A stretch of DNA of 64,000 nt from an uncultured bacterium (GTDB lineage: Bacteria; CSSED10-310; CALFER01): positions 12,264 to 76,263 of the forward strand of contig CALFER010000086.1 in the NCBI GenBank assembly GCA_937951895.1. Direction: 5' to 3'. The first letter of the stretch is position 1, and each line of letters opens with the position of its first letter. Made by a program: the position numbers and the translations under genes. The notes beneath the pieces were generated by a model. The model saw only the letters and a program-made list of their open reading frames with translations, ran no database searches and had not been told where the DNA came from. Below, one piece after another: positions 34,704-43,945 of the stretch.

Positions 34704-37700
34704 TTACGGCCCGAACCCGAACCCGAACTGCCCCAGATCGCTCAGAAGCTGACTCATCGATTCATCCAGCAGGGCGCTGTAAAACATCAGCCCCTCCAGC
34801 GAATCCGAGACCGCCGGCCACTGGAATTCGCTCAGAATCGTCATCGTGGTGATGCCCTGCGCGAGGGTATCGATCGCATAGTAATCGATTCCGGCTTCCG
34901 GGTACTTTCCCCAGCCCGGCGCAAACCAGAAACTGCCCATCACATCGAGAACCACGCACAGACGGGTGTTCGAAATCGGCTGATCCGGATTGCACAGATC
35001 CACGGCCAGGTAACACAGGTCGCCGGGCCGATAGTAATCCGACGGCATTCGCAAGGTGACCGTCAACGCATTGCATGTCGGGACCGGTGTCGGTGTCGAT
35101 TCCGAAGATGTGGTCGGGGTGGGACTCGGGTTCGGGACATTCGTCGGTGTGGATGTCGGTTGAGGGGATGCGGACGGGGTCGGAGTCGGGGAGGGCGGCG
35201 CGGGGGTCCAGGTCGGTTGAGCCGTCGGTGTGCGCGTGGGCGTGCGAGTCGCCGGCGGGGTTCCGGGAGTCGGCGGTGTGCAGGGTTCCACCGCGATAAT
35301 TTCGACGTCGTCGATGTTCCATCCGCAGTAGTTCCACGACCCGTCGCACGGGCCCATCGTCCACCGGATAAAGACCGTCGCCTGCCCGTCGGCGATCGCC
35401 GAGATATCGTATTCGACCAATGTCCATTCCGAGTCCTCGATTGTCGCCGGATTGCTCCAGATCGTCTGCCAGACCGATCCGTCCGTCGACAGTTTGATCG
35501 TCGCATGGTCGTATGACGGTTGTTCGACCCCGAGCCATCGCTGGAAGCGCAGCCGACTGTTGACCGCCACGCTCAGATCGAGCGCCGATGTCGTCAGCGA
35601 GTATTCCGGTATGCTGGCGGCATAATCGCCGTTCAGATTGTATCCGTATACCGAACTGCCGGTGAATCCGGATGTCGGATCCGGAGATCCGTATTGGCCG
35701 CCTCCGCCGGTCGGCTGACCCCAGGCCCATTGCCCGCCCGAGATGGTCCAGTTCGGGTTGGTGTTCATCATCTCCTGGAAGTAGACGACCTCTTCCAACG
35801 TTACGAACGGGTAAAAAGCGCCGCTCTGATCGTCGATGGACTGGTTTCCCGCGGCGTCTGTCGCAAGGACCTGTAACACGTAAGCCGTGCATGGCTCCAG
35901 TGCCGGGATCGTGATCGCATGATCCGTGCGCATGCCCGTCCGCTCGGCGATCTGATCCGGAATTCCGATTCCATACTCGATCCGCGTACCGGCCGGTTCG
36001 TCCGTCGTCCAGGTCACGGTGATGGCGTTCTGCGTGAGGTTCGAGAGTGTCACACCGGATATCTGAGGCGGGATGCAGTCGATCTGGGCCGAGTCACTGT
36101 CTGAAAGCGGCGTGTATGCTGCGGTCAGGGAATCGCCATCGGTGACCCTCACGAGTCCGTCACCGTGGCCGGAGGGCTCCGGAGTCAGAAAAATCGACGC
36201 CTGATAAAGCCCCGGCGATACGAAACTCAATGCCAGCGATTCCGGGGTCGATTCCGTCGAACTGGAAACCTGTACGATCACGGGCTCAACCGCTGAATCG
36301 TTTCGAACCCGGATCACGACTTCGGAGGAACAGGTGTAGGAGGCGTTCTGGATCGAAACTCCGGAGACCTCATAGAATTCATGCGCGAACAGCGCCTGGA
36401 GATTCGGGCGCGGACCGATTTTCTGGGTGACGGGTTGCGGCTGAGGTGAACCGGTTTCGACGAGCAGATCTCGGAGGGTTTCCGGCGAGATCACCTCACC
36501 TGCTGTGAGATTCCGGTAGACGGATTGCGCGACGCAGCAGGCACCGACCACGATCGGCGAGGCCCCGGATGTGCCTCCGAAGTCGGCCGTGTACCATTGA
36601 TTGATTCCCGTGCCCTCATACAAATCGCCGTAGCCGGTGGTCACGATTGCCGAACCCCATCCGTTGACGTCGATGCGGGATCCGTAATTCGTAAACCATT
36701 CCGGCTGCATCGTCTGCGGCAGTCCGGCGCCGACCAGGACGGCGAGTGAATCGCGGATGTTCCGGTCGAAACGACCGTCGTAGATGGCGTCATCGAGATT
36801 GGCGCTGCCGTTGCCGCCGGCTTCGACGCAGATCCGTCCCTGGGCGGTCGAATTGGCGATGGCGTCATAGTTGGCCTGCCAATACTCCATCGCGATGTAG
36901 TCTCCGCCGGGACCGGGTGCATGCAACTCGATCAGCCAGACGTCGCCGGGATGGAGCGCCGAGGAGGCGGTATCGAACCATGCGCCCAGGGGCTCGGGGT
37001 AGTCGTCGATATCGATCGCGACGCCGCCGGCCTCGACAGCCGGAGCGATGCCGGTGATGCCGTACTCGTTTTCCCTTCCGGCAACCTCGCCCATGACCGC
37101 CGTGCCGTGATCCATGTAGGACTGATCCGGTGTTCCCGCGGTGAAGAACGGTGTCGGCAGATCTTCGTGCGTCCAGTTCCAGCAAAGCTCGACGTCGATG
37201 AACCGGACATCTTCACCCTTGCCGTTCTCGAGCGCCCACGCTGCGGGCACGTTGATGCCGACCGGTGCCGCGCCGTGATAGCCCTGTTGAGAGGTGTAAT
37301 CCGGCGTGTCGAATTCGAGCGGTAGCGTGTATCCGCGGGGAATTTCCGGGATCGGTTCGGCATAAGCGGTTTCGATGATCGGCATGGCGCGCAGTTCCCG
37401 GAGGATGCGTGCGGCGTCTTCCGGAGAGTTCGGTCGGAGAATATAGTACAGGTTCAGATCGGCCAGTTCGCGACCCGTCCGCGCCTCGCCGGTCTGTTTC
37501 TCGAACTCGTATTCCGATTCGGCGCGCTTGAAGAGTCTTTCGAATGAAACATCCCGGTTCCTGCTCAGGAATTCCCGGATCGCCGCCGGTTCAGTCCCAT
37601 CGGGAAAACGGATTGTCCCGTCTCTCAGGCGAAGACCGGTACCCTCATCGAACTTGACGACGAGAAGATTCCAGTGGGAATGGGAAAAATCGTCCGCGGG

Positions 37701-37799
37701 AGCCCGTTCCGTAAACACGGCACGGGGAACCAGGACGCCCGCCGATACAGGCAGCGCAATCATCAACGCCAGAACGAGCGACATGTGTTTAGCGATCAT
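34704..37799 (-). CDS. Secreted subtilisin-like serine protease with FN3, jelly-roll and shared C-terminal domains
   Basis: A 1031-residue exported protein; ATG 37799 has GGAGG seven bases upstream and begins the signal peptide SLVLALMIALPVSA. An inhibitor-like prodomain (~25-170) precedes an S8 domain: Asp202 (FIDVE), His231 (DHGTAVMGEV), Asn330 (EAGGNG) and Ser411 (GGTSGASPIV), the full triad with oxyanion Asn. Then come Ig-like and fibronectin type III regions, a jelly-roll domain ending NYCGWNIDDVEIIAVEPC (proprotein-convertase/MAM-like), a Thr/Pro linker of ~70 residues, and the shared domain (NPDQPIS, LCVVLDVMGSFWFAPGWG, SEFQWPA, SDLGQFGFGF). The linker and end match the layout of the 61113-62684 protein. 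Confidence 0.94.
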   Translation of the reverse strand: MIAKHMSLVLALMIALPVSAGVLVPRAVFTERAPADDFSHSHWNLLVVKFDEGTGLRLRDGTIRFPDGTEPAAIREFLSRNRDVSFERLFKRAESEYEFEKQTGEARTGRELADLNLYYILRPNSPEDAARILRELRAMPIIETAYAEPIPEIPRGYTLPLEFDTPDYTSQQGYHGAAPVGINVPAAWALENGKGEDVRFIDVELCWNWTHEDLPTPFFTAGTPDQSYMDHGTAVMGEVAGRENEYGITGIAPAVEAGGVAIDIDDYPEPLGAWFDTASSALHPGDVWLIELHAPGPGGDYIAMEYWQANYDAIANSTAQGRICVEAGGNGSANLDDAIYDGRFDRNIRDSLAVLVGAGLPQTMQPEWFTNYGSRIDVNGWGSAIVTTGYGDLYEGTGINQWYTADFGGTSGASPIVVGACCVAQSVYRNLTAGEVISPETLRDLLVETGSPQPQPVTQKIGPRPNLQALFAHEFYEVSGVSIQNASYTCSSEVVIRVRNDSAVEPVIVQVSSSTESTPESLALSFVSPGLYQASIFLTPEPSGHGDGLVRVTDGDSLTAAYTPLSDSDSAQIDCIPPQISGVTLSNLTQNAITVTWTTDEPAGTRIEYGIGIPDQIAERTGMRTDHAITIPALEPCTAYVLQVLATDAAGNQSIDDQSGAFYPFVTLEEVVYFQEMMNTNPNWTISGGQWAWGQPTGGGGQYGSPDPTSGFTGSSVYGYNLNGDYAASIPEYSLTTSALDLSVAVNSRLRFQRWLGVEQPSYDHATIKLSTDGSVWQTIWSNPATIEDSEWTLVEYDISAIADGQATVFIRWTMGPCDGSWNYCGWNIDDVEIIAVEPCTPPTPGTPPATRTPTRTPTAQPTWTPAPPSPTPTPSASPQPTSTPTNVPNPSPTPTTSSESTPTPVPTCNALTVTLRMPSDYYRPGDLCYLAVDLCNPDQPISNTRLCVVLDVMGSFWFAPGWGKYPEAGIDYYAIDTLAQGITTMTILSEFQWPAVSDSLEGLMFYSALLDESMSQLLSDLGQFGFGFGP

Positions 37800-37856
37800 G
37801 GTAAAACCTCCTGAAACGCGTATGCCCGATCCGATTGCAAGAATCCTTCCAAGCAA

Positions 37857-38759
37857 TCAGACCCGCTGGAGATAACTGCGGGAGGCATCCGCGATGGCGG
37901 ATTCAACAGGATGCGTCAGGCGCCGCTGCTGCGTGATCAGATAGTATCGCTCATGCAGATCCGTCAGTGCACCGATCCGCACCATGCCGGAATCCGGTTC
38001 GATTTCACTCTCGATGGCGGCCCGGACAGGGAAGATGCCGTGCCCGCCGAGCCCCGCGCAGCGAATGATGCCGGGATCGTCACTTTCGATGGCGATCGAC
38101 ACGGAAATGCCCCGGTCCGTGAACCATCGCTCGATCAATGCACGAATGGCGGATTGTGCCGTCGGAAGCAACAGCGGGAAGCGCGCAACGGATTGCGGGA
38201 AACCATCGGTGCACACCTGAGCGATTTCATGAGGAGCGTACAGCAGAAGCTGGGTTTTCCCGAGAAGATGACGATGAATGTCATATCCGGGATGCTTGGG
38301 AGGGGGCATGTCGGCAAGAATCATATGAAGTCTGCTATGCGCAAGTTCCCGGATCAGAATCTTGGATTCACCGCGCAGAATCTGGAGTTGATGATCGCGC
38401 GCAGCCTCGAACGCGGGTTGCAGCAACCGGGAGGCGATCGTGGCCGGAATCGAATGCACGAGACCGATGCGCAAAAGGGCGCGCCGGGAGCGTGATACTC
38501 CATGCGCGACATCGACTATCTCGGAACATAACCGAAACACCTCCGATGCATACCCATAGACATCAAAACCAACAGCCGTCAATCCAAGCCCTTCCCGACG
38601 GCGATCGAAAAGACGGTTCCCGAGAACCTCCTCGAGCGCGTGGATCTGTGCGCTGATGGTCGAATGAGACAAACTCAGGCGGGACGCCGCGCGCGTCAGA
38701 CTGCCCTCCTGAGCCACGATCCAGAAATAATACAGATGGTTGTAATTCAATCGATGCAT
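37857..38759 (-). CDS. LysR-type transcriptional regulator (NhaR-like)
   Basis: A 300-residue protein starting at ATG 38759; the open frame upstream reads through the KamA-family gene. The amino-terminal winged helix-turn-helix is clear: NHLYYFWIVAQEGSLTRAA, RLSLSHSTISAQIHALEEVL and NRLFDRRREGLGLT. The rest is the effector-binding domain. The FYYFW-x(2)-AxEGS-like start resembles NhaR-type regulators, but the ligand is unknown. It is divergent from the radical SAM gene at 38850, with 90 bases between, so it most likely regulates that gene and itself. Confidence 0.93.
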   Translation of the reverse strand: MHRLNYNHLYYFWIVAQEGSLTRAASRLSLSHSTISAQIHALEEVLGNRLFDRRREGLGLTAVGFDVYGYASEVFRLCSEIVDVAHGVSRSRRALLRIGLVHSIPATIASRLLQPAFEAARDHQLQILRGESKILIRELAHSRLHMILADMPPPKHPGYDIHRHLLGKTQLLLYAPHEIAQVCTDGFPQSVARFPLLLPTAQSAIRALIERWFTDRGISVSIAIESDDPGIIRCAGLGGHGIFPVRAAIESEIEPDSGMVRIGALTDLHERYYLITQQRRLTHPVESAIADASRSYLQRV

Positions 38760-38779
38760 GCTTCCATTGTAGGAAATAT

Positions 38780-38802
38780 CGAAAATACTTGTCAATATTT
38801 CG
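38780..38802. promoter_or_regulatory. Candidate LysR operator in the divergent gap
   Basis: CGAAAATA (38780-38787) and TATTTCG (38796-38802) form an imperfect inverted repeat in AT-rich DNA between the LysR gene and the KamA-family gene, with T-N11-A character. TTGTCA at 38790 may serve as a -35. Confidence 0.4.
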
Positions 38803-38849
38803 TAATTACCATCATTCAAGCTCGCGTGTATTAATGAAGAGGAGGTCTG

Positions 38850-40670
38850 ATGAGCCACAGAAAACGACCATCCGATCATGCTCCGCTTTTCGATCGGGAA
38901 CGATATTGCCCGGATGTGTTTCGCCGGACGGCACGGGACTATCTGCATGCAATCGAGTCTGCCGGTGATCTCGAAACCGCCCGGAAGACCCTGTTGTCCA
39001 AAATCAGCCGGATCGAGCGGGCAAATGATCGGAATGAAGAGAGTGACATCCAGCAGACAGCGGTAAGGCGGGATTGTATCCGGGCGTTTCGAAGCATTCT
39101 GAGTGCTCGGGCGGATCGGCGAGCGTCGTTCAGTGTTGCCCGGCATCTCTGGGAAATCGCCCGAGGCGCTGAACCGGTGGATCTCGGGCCGGGTTTCTTT
39201 GCCGAGTTGATCCATCTGATCGAGGGGATCGACGGACAGGTGCGGAATTCTTTCTTCAATCCGGATGACCGGGAGATTTCCGATGCGGAGGCCGATCCAG
39301 AGAAGCGCTCGGATATGCTCGATCGCCTGTGGTCTCGGGTCGAAACGCGTCTTTCCGGATATCCGGATGGTTTGAGCGTCGAGACGTCTGCGCGTCGCAG
39401 CCGGAGAAGGCAGCATATCGCACGCGCTCTTGGCGCAACCGAGGATGACTTTTATTCATGGAAGTGGCAGATCGAGCATCTGATCGCCGATGAGGAGCAG
39501 CTCTGTAAACTGGTCTGCGTAACATCGGAGGAAATCGAGGCCGTGCGAAGGAGCCGGGCGTTGAGATTGCCCTTTGCGATCACGCCGTATTATGCCTCGT
39601 TGATGGATGACGACCCGGAGGCGGGACGGGATCGGGCGATACGCGCGCAGGTTCTGCCCACACTGGAGTATACCGATTCGATTCCGAAGACCCGTGAATT
39701 GCGGGCGCAATTCTGCGATTTCATGAAGGAGGGCACGACATCACCCGCCCCGCTTGTCACTCGGCGTTATCCGGCCGTCGCGATCGTGAAACCCTTTAAC
39801 TCATGCCCTCAGATTTGCGTGTATTGTCAGCGAAACTGGGAGATCGATGCGGCGATGGCGGATTCGGCCATGGCCTCCGAATCGCAGTTGCGTGCCGCAC
39901 TGCGATACATCGATCAGCACCCGGCGATCGGTGAGGTGCTGGTCACGGGAGGCGATCCGCTCGCACTGCCCGATCCGGTCATCCTTGGTATTCTCCGGCG
40001 TATTGCCGCCATCCCGCATGTGCAGGTGATACGGATCGGCACGCGAACCCCGGTGACGATGCCAATGCGCATCACCTCGGGTCTCGCGGCGGAACTCGGT
40101 AAACTCAGAATTCCCGGACTCCGCGAGATTTGTGTAATGACGCATGTCGAGCATCCCTACGAGGTGACGCCCGAGTTTGTCCTGGCGGTCGATCGGCTGA
40201 AACGACAGGGAATCTCGGTGTACAATCAGATGGTCTTCACCTTGTTCGTGTCCCGGCGATTCGAAGCGGCACGCCTCCGGATGCTCCTGAGGAGGGCGGG
40301 CGTCGATCCTTACTACACGTTCGTTCCCAAAGGCAAGGAAGAGACGGCGCTGTACCGGGTGCCCCTGGCCAGAGTCCTCCAGGAACAGAAGGAAGAGGCC
40401 CGTTTGTTGCCCGGTCTGTGTCGGACCGACGAGGCCGTTTACAATGTGCCGGGACTCGGGAAGAACTACGTCCGAGCGTTCCAGCATCGGGATCTGCTGA
40501 GTATTCTGGCTGACGGATCGCGGGTTTATGATTTTCATCCCTGGGAAAAGAAAATCATCGCCCAGGAGTCGTTCATCGCTCAGGACCCGCCGATCCTGGA
40601 ATATCTCGAACGGCTGGCTGCAATCGGAGAAGACCCTTCCGACTATTCCAGTATCTGGAACTATTACTGA
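38850..40670 (+). CDS. KamA-family radical SAM protein (lysine 2,3-aminomutase-like) with long N-terminal extension
   Basis: A 606-residue protein; ATG 38850 has GAGGAGG about five bases upstream. The radical SAM motif is CPQICVYC (C319, C323, C326), and the following core (TGGDPLALPD, RIGTRTPVTMPMRI, YNQMVFTLFVS) matches the KamA family, as does RLPFAITPYYASLMD just before it. True lysine 2,3-aminomutases are ~420 residues with CSMYCRHC; this version has CVYCQRNWEI and ~230 extra amino-terminal residues, so the substrate is likely different. The PLP lysine near the carboxy end (PGLGKNYV) may be conserved. It is likely controlled by the divergent LysR gene. Confidence 0.9.
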   Translation: MSHRKRPSDHAPLFDRERYCPDVFRRTARDYLHAIESAGDLETARKTLLSKISRIERANDRNEESDIQQTAVRRDCIRAFRSILSARADRRASFSVARHLWEIARGAEPVDLGPGFFAELIHLIEGIDGQVRNSFFNPDDREISDAEADPEKRSDMLDRLWSRVETRLSGYPDGLSVETSARRSRRRQHIARALGATEDDFYSWKWQIEHLIADEEQLCKLVCVTSEEIEAVRRSRALRLPFAITPYYASLMDDDPEAGRDRAIRAQVLPTLEYTDSIPKTRELRAQFCDFMKEGTTSPAPLVTRRYPAVAIVKPFNSCPQICVYCQRNWEIDAAMADSAMASESQLRAALRYIDQHPAIGEVLVTGGDPLALPDPVILGILRRIAAIPHVQVIRIGTRTPVTMPMRITSGLAAELGKLRIPGLREICVMTHVEHPYEVTPEFVLAVDRLKRQGISVYNQMVFTLFVSRRFEAARLRMLLRRAGVDPYYTFVPKGKEETALYRVPLARVLQEQKEEARLLPGLCRTDEAVYNVPGLGKNYVRAFQHRDLLSILADGSRVYDFHPWEKKIIAQESFIAQDPPILEYLERLAAIGEDPSDYSSIWNYY

Positions 40671-40700
40671 CCGTCCATTCTCCGGGGAGATCCAACCGGA

Positions 40701-41726
40701 TCAGCACCGGTAATTCCCGATGTCACGCTCCATTTCCGCCTTCCACACCTCATCCATCCACGCCGCCCGCACCGCATTGACATGCAATTGCACGATCTCC
40801 TCACGCGTGAATCCGTGATGCCGGATCAACGCTCGATACTCGTCCATCAGCGAATTCCCGAACATCGCGGGATCATCCGTGTGAATCGATATGTTCATTC
40901 CGGAATCAAAAAACTGACGCACCGGATGCGCCTCGATCGACGGCACAACCGAGGTTCTCACGTTGGAAATCGGACACAGTTCGATCGGAATCTGCATGTC
41001 CGCCAATCGAGCCATCAACTCGGGATCTTCGATCGCCCGCGTCCCATGCCCGATCCGATCCGCCTGCAACGCAACCAGCGCACCTCGGATGCTCTCCGGC
41101 CCATCCGCCTCGCCCGCATGGGCGGTGGTATGGAACCCGAGCGCGCGGGCGGCAGCAAACACCTCCGCAAAGGGTTCCGGCGGAAATGCATGTTCGGAGC
41201 CGCCGATTCCGATACCCACGACCCCCATCCCGCGCACGTCGCTGACCGCCCTGAGCGTGTCGAACGCCCGCTCCGGTCCGAAATCCCGGACCAGGTCCGC
41301 AATCAGATGGATCCGGATCGCCGGCACGGCATCCAGCCCCTTCCGGATCGCTTCGGTCAGTCGTTGCGGCGTCAGACCGATCCGTGCGAAATCCGGTGGC
41401 GAGTAAAACACCTCCGCATACCGGATGTTCTGCTCCGAAAGAGTCTCGGCGACACAGCGCGCAATGAACGTAAAATCCTCATACTCGCGCAGGAACCGGT
41501 TTTTCCAGACCCATGTGTCGATGAAGTGCGGAAAATCGACGAAGCGGAACCGCCGGTCGAGTGACGCGCGATCCGGCGCCTGGAAATCACCGCCGTACTT
41601 GCCGATCAATTCCCACAGGGCGTCGAGCGGAATCGCGCCCTCGAGATGCACGTGCAGTTCCACTTTCGGAATCGCCGCGAGCCAGGCATCGGGATCCCGC
41701 GCGGCGCTGTCAGATCGGCCGGTCAA
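40701..41726 (-). CDS. add: Adenosine deaminase family protein
   Basis: A 341-residue TIM-barrel amidohydrolase with zinc-binding HVHLEG (~25-30), catalytic HAGE (~209-212), and HTDDP near residue 280, plus NVRTSVVPSIEAHP. Members deaminate adenosine or related purines; futalosine-pathway deaminases share these motifs, so the exact substrate is inferred. The start overlaps the 3' end of the nucleotidyltransferase gene by 17 bases. It converges with the KamA-family gene over a 30-base gap. Confidence 0.92.
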   Translation of the reverse strand: MTGRSDSAARDPDAWLAAIPKVELHVHLEGAIPLDALWELIGKYGGDFQAPDRASLDRRFRFVDFPHFIDTWVWKNRFLREYEDFTFIARCVAETLSEQNIRYAEVFYSPPDFARIGLTPQRLTEAIRKGLDAVPAIRIHLIADLVRDFGPERAFDTLRAVSDVRGMGVVGIGIGGSEHAFPPEPFAEVFAAARALGFHTTAHAGEADGPESIRGALVALQADRIGHGTRAIEDPELMARLADMQIPIELCPISNVRTSVVPSIEAHPVRQFFDSGMNISIHTDDPAMFGNSLMDEYRALIRHHGFTREEIVQLHVNAVRAAWMDEVWKAEMERDIGNYRC

Positions 41727-42585
41727 GGCACCCCCTCACATCGATGTCCCAGCGCTTTTTCGCATCATCCAGATCGATCTCGGGCATGTGCGCCCGGACC
41801 AGATCGAGCACCTCCTGAATCAGAGCATTCAATCGACCGATCGCCTCGCGCCGGTCCCCGTTCACGATGTCCAGGATCTTCGGCCACAGACGCGCTGGCA
41901 CATACGGCATTTTCGAATATTCATACTCGATCCATCTGGGTTCCATCGGCGAGTAGTAGGTGTGATTGAGGGCGGCCAGGATGGTGAGGAGTCTCTTGAT
42001 CGTCGCGCAGATCGCGTCTTGAACGAACAGGAATTCGCCACGGTTCAGGCCCTGGTTTTCGAGCACGCCGTTCCAGAAGAAACCCAGGCTGTTCCGCACG
42101 ATGCGAACGGCCAGTTCATGCGGATAAGGGGTGACTTCCGCGCAGAGTGTCCGGTAGAGATCCTCGCCGTGCAGGACGGTTGCGTTCAGTAATCCTCCGA
42201 TGGTCTTGAGCACCGGCGGGGGTGCCTCGAAACGCTCCATCACCCCCTGTGTCATCGCCCTCCAGTCACTCACCGTCGTCCCCCCGAACTCGACGATCAG
42301 CGTCCCCGCATAATACAGCTCGAAACAGGACTGGCTTTGCTCCCAGAATTCGTTCATCTTCCGCTGCAATCCGAACGTGCGGGTGAGGGGTGCCTGGTCG
42401 ATCCAGTTCCGGTCGATCGTATCCCAGTAAACGACGACATCGAGATCCGAGTACTGGTCCGAGATGCCTTTGGCCGGGGATCCTCCGAGCACGACGAGGC
42501 GTACGTCCGGATGGGCGATGTAGGGTGCGGCGAGATCCCGTGCGAGATCGATCCGCCAGATGCTGTCCCGAGTCGGTGTTTTCAT
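41710..42585 (-). CDS. Nucleotidyltransferase-fold protein (pol-beta type)
   Basis: A 291-residue protein. ATG 42585 has AGGAG about eight bases upstream. The amino end has the pol-beta nucleotidyltransferase motif VVLGGSPAKGISDQYSDLDVVVYW, with the G-S and D-x-D pattern that binds metal, and a helical carboxy half (PYPHELAVRIVRNSLGFFWN). This resembles DUF4037-like or aminoglycoside-modifying-type proteins, but no antibiotic function can be claimed. It is coupled by overlap to adenosine deaminase. Confidence 0.8.
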   Translation of the reverse strand: MKTPTRDSIWRIDLARDLAAPYIAHPDVRLVVLGGSPAKGISDQYSDLDVVVYWDTIDRNWIDQAPLTRTFGLQRKMNEFWEQSQSCFELYYAGTLIVEFGGTTVSDWRAMTQGVMERFEAPPPVLKTIGGLLNATVLHGEDLYRTLCAEVTPYPHELAVRIVRNSLGFFWNGVLENQGLNRGEFLFVQDAICATIKRLLTILAALNHTYYSPMEPRWIEYEYSKMPYVPARLWPKILDIVNGDRREAIGRLNALIQEVLDLVRAHMPEIDLDDAKKRWDIDVRGCLDRPI

Positions 42586-42666
42586 GGGTGTGCTCCTTTC
42601 GATGCATGATGGTATCACGTTCCACTGCTTCATGCATACGTGAAAGGACGCAACAGGTTCATTCTC

Positions 42667-43071
42667 TCAGAGCCATTTGTATGCGGCGATGAACTGCGCC
42701 AGGAGCCACAGTCCCGCGACGACCGCGCCGAGCACGATGGCATACGATCTGAAATGTGCCATGGTGGCGGGTTCCCCTTCCGATGTCAGCCCGTTGAAAT
42801 GTTTGATATCGATGTAGCGGGCGGCGATCATGAGCAGGGCCGTGGCGAAATACGCGATATCGGCCAGTGCGATCGCCCGGATACCGCGCCCGGCGATCCC
42901 GAACCAGCAGATTCCCAGGACGGCGTTTCCGTACAGGAGCCATGCGAGGCGGATCATGAGATTGAGGACCGGGGCGGAATTCGGGGGAGGAGCGGGGGTG
43001 GGGGGAGGCGAAGCAGCGGGAGGGGACTGTGCCCCTGCGGGTCGGATGGGGTTCTTTTTAGATGATTTCAC
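42667..43071 (-). CDS. Small integral membrane protein, unknown
   Basis: A 134-residue protein with a Pro/Ala-rich amino end (SPPAASPPPTPAPPPNSAP) and about three hydrophobic helices (LAWLLYGNAVLGICWFG, ALADIAYFATALLMIAARYI, SYAIVLGAVVAGLWLLAQFI). It is read from GTG 43071 with GGAGG four bases upstream. No family recognised. It lies downstream of a series of hairpins. Confidence 0.7.
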   Translation of the reverse strand: MKSSKKNPIRPAGAQSPPAASPPPTPAPPPNSAPVLNLMIRLAWLLYGNAVLGICWFGIAGRGIRAIALADIAYFATALLMIAARYIDIKHFNGLTSEGEPATMAHFRSYAIVLGAVVAGLWLLAQFIAAYKWL

Positions 43072-43082
43072 GAGGCCTCCAT

Positions 43083-43220
43083 GCAGGCATCATACCTGCC
43101 CGGTCGGCTGGCGGCCCGACCAACCGGTTGCGACCTCCTCCGGAATGTGTGATCCGGAGAACCCTTATGGTTAACTGTTTTCTAGCGCGAAATGTTCCGG
43201 CGAATCCGTGACGGGGTCAC
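43083..43220. other. Intergenic run of four hairpins
   Basis: Four inverted repeats lie in the gap between minus-strand genes: GCAGG/CCTGC (43083-43099), GGTCGG/CCGACC (43102-43121), CTCCGG/CCGGAG (43138-43159) and GTGAC/GTCAC (43208-43220). The first three are just upstream of the GTG at 43071, so an RNA leader or structured regulator is possible; the last may be the terminator of the zinc-ribbon gene. I do not recognise a riboswitch class. Confidence 0.45.
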
Positions 43221-43251
43221 CGTCCGTTTCCGGAATCCGGCGCGTATTCCG

Positions 43252-43563
43252 TTACTTCGACTTGCGAAACACATCGAAAAACTTGCTCAGGGCAGGTTTT
43301 TCGAGACCGGCGACCTGCTCGAGTTCACCGGCATCCAGCCAGACACCCTCGCACCCGGTGCACTTGTCGATCCGGATGTTGCGAAAATCCAGTTCGACGA
43401 GTTCCAACCCGCACTTCGGACAGCGCATGAAATGGACTTCCTTCAGCGTTTCGCGTTCGGTGTCTTCCATTTTCTGCTGAAACTCGTCCTTGATCTTCTT
43501 CAGTCGCTCGAACTCCAGCCTGGCGAAGTATTCCTCTTCCTTTGAACTCGGCTTGACCGGCAT
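43252..43563 (-). CDS. Small TFIIB-type zinc-ribbon protein
   Basis: A 103-residue protein. ATG 43563 has an AAGGAGGAACCA leader (Shine-Dalgarno six bases upstream). A charged coiled-coil amino end (EEEYFARLEFERLKKIKDEF) is followed by a zinc ribbon CPKCGLELVELDFRNIRIDK with a second pair CTGC and the WLDAGELEQV ending typical of the bacterial zf-TFIIB domain family, whose function is unknown. Confidence 0.88.
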   Translation of the reverse strand: MPVKPSSKEEEYFARLEFERLKKIKDEFQQKMEDTERETLKEVHFMRCPKCGLELVELDFRNIRIDKCTGCEGVWLDAGELEQVAGLEKPALSKFFDVFRKSK

Positions 43564-43681
43564 TGGTTCCTCCTTCGTACATGTCAATCGAACGCGCTTC
43601 CGCGCATCATGGCACGCGCTTGTCAGACGCGAGCGTACCAATTATAATCAAATGGAACTGTGTCAGACAAGGAGGATCTCA

Positions 43682-43891
43682 ATGAAATACGGCGCAAGAA
43701 ACATGCTGAAAGCCAGAGTGAAATCAGTCAAGAGCGACGAGGTCATGTCACTGGTGAAGTTTGACGTCGAGATTCCTGCCGAAATGGCGTCTGTGTTGAC
43801 GACGGAATCCGTTCAGGACCTCGATCTCAAACCGGGCGACTCCGTCCACCTCGTCATCAAAGCGATTCACGTGCTGCCGGTGCGCGACTGA
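43682..43891 (+). CDS. TOBE/Mop-domain protein (molybdate-binding-like)
   Basis: A 69-residue protein; ATG 43682 has AAGGAGGATCTCA just upstream. The sequence MKYGARNMLKARVKSVKSDE, VMSLVKFDVEIP and ESVQDLDLKPGDSVHLVIKA follow the ~65-residue molbindin fold that binds molybdate, tungstate or sulfate. No transporter is adjacent. It is on the plus strand opposite the zinc-ribbon gene, with a 118-base shared gap. Confidence 0.88.
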   Translation: MKYGARNMLKARVKSVKSDEVMSLVKFDVEIPAEMASVLTTESVQDLDLKPGDSVHLVIKAIHVLPVRD

Positions 43892-43945
43892 TCTGAAAGT
43901 ACATTCCTCGAGTTTCACGACGATCGACCATTGGAGGTTTTTCAG

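Noticed and set aside
34762..35892. 376-residue minus-strand open frame
   Set aside because: Out of frame inside the subtilase gene, Arg-rich and without domain motifs.
41710..42585. Aminoglycoside resistance nucleotidyltransferase
   Set aside because: Only the generic pol-beta motif matches; linked to adenosine deaminase, with no sign of a mobile element.
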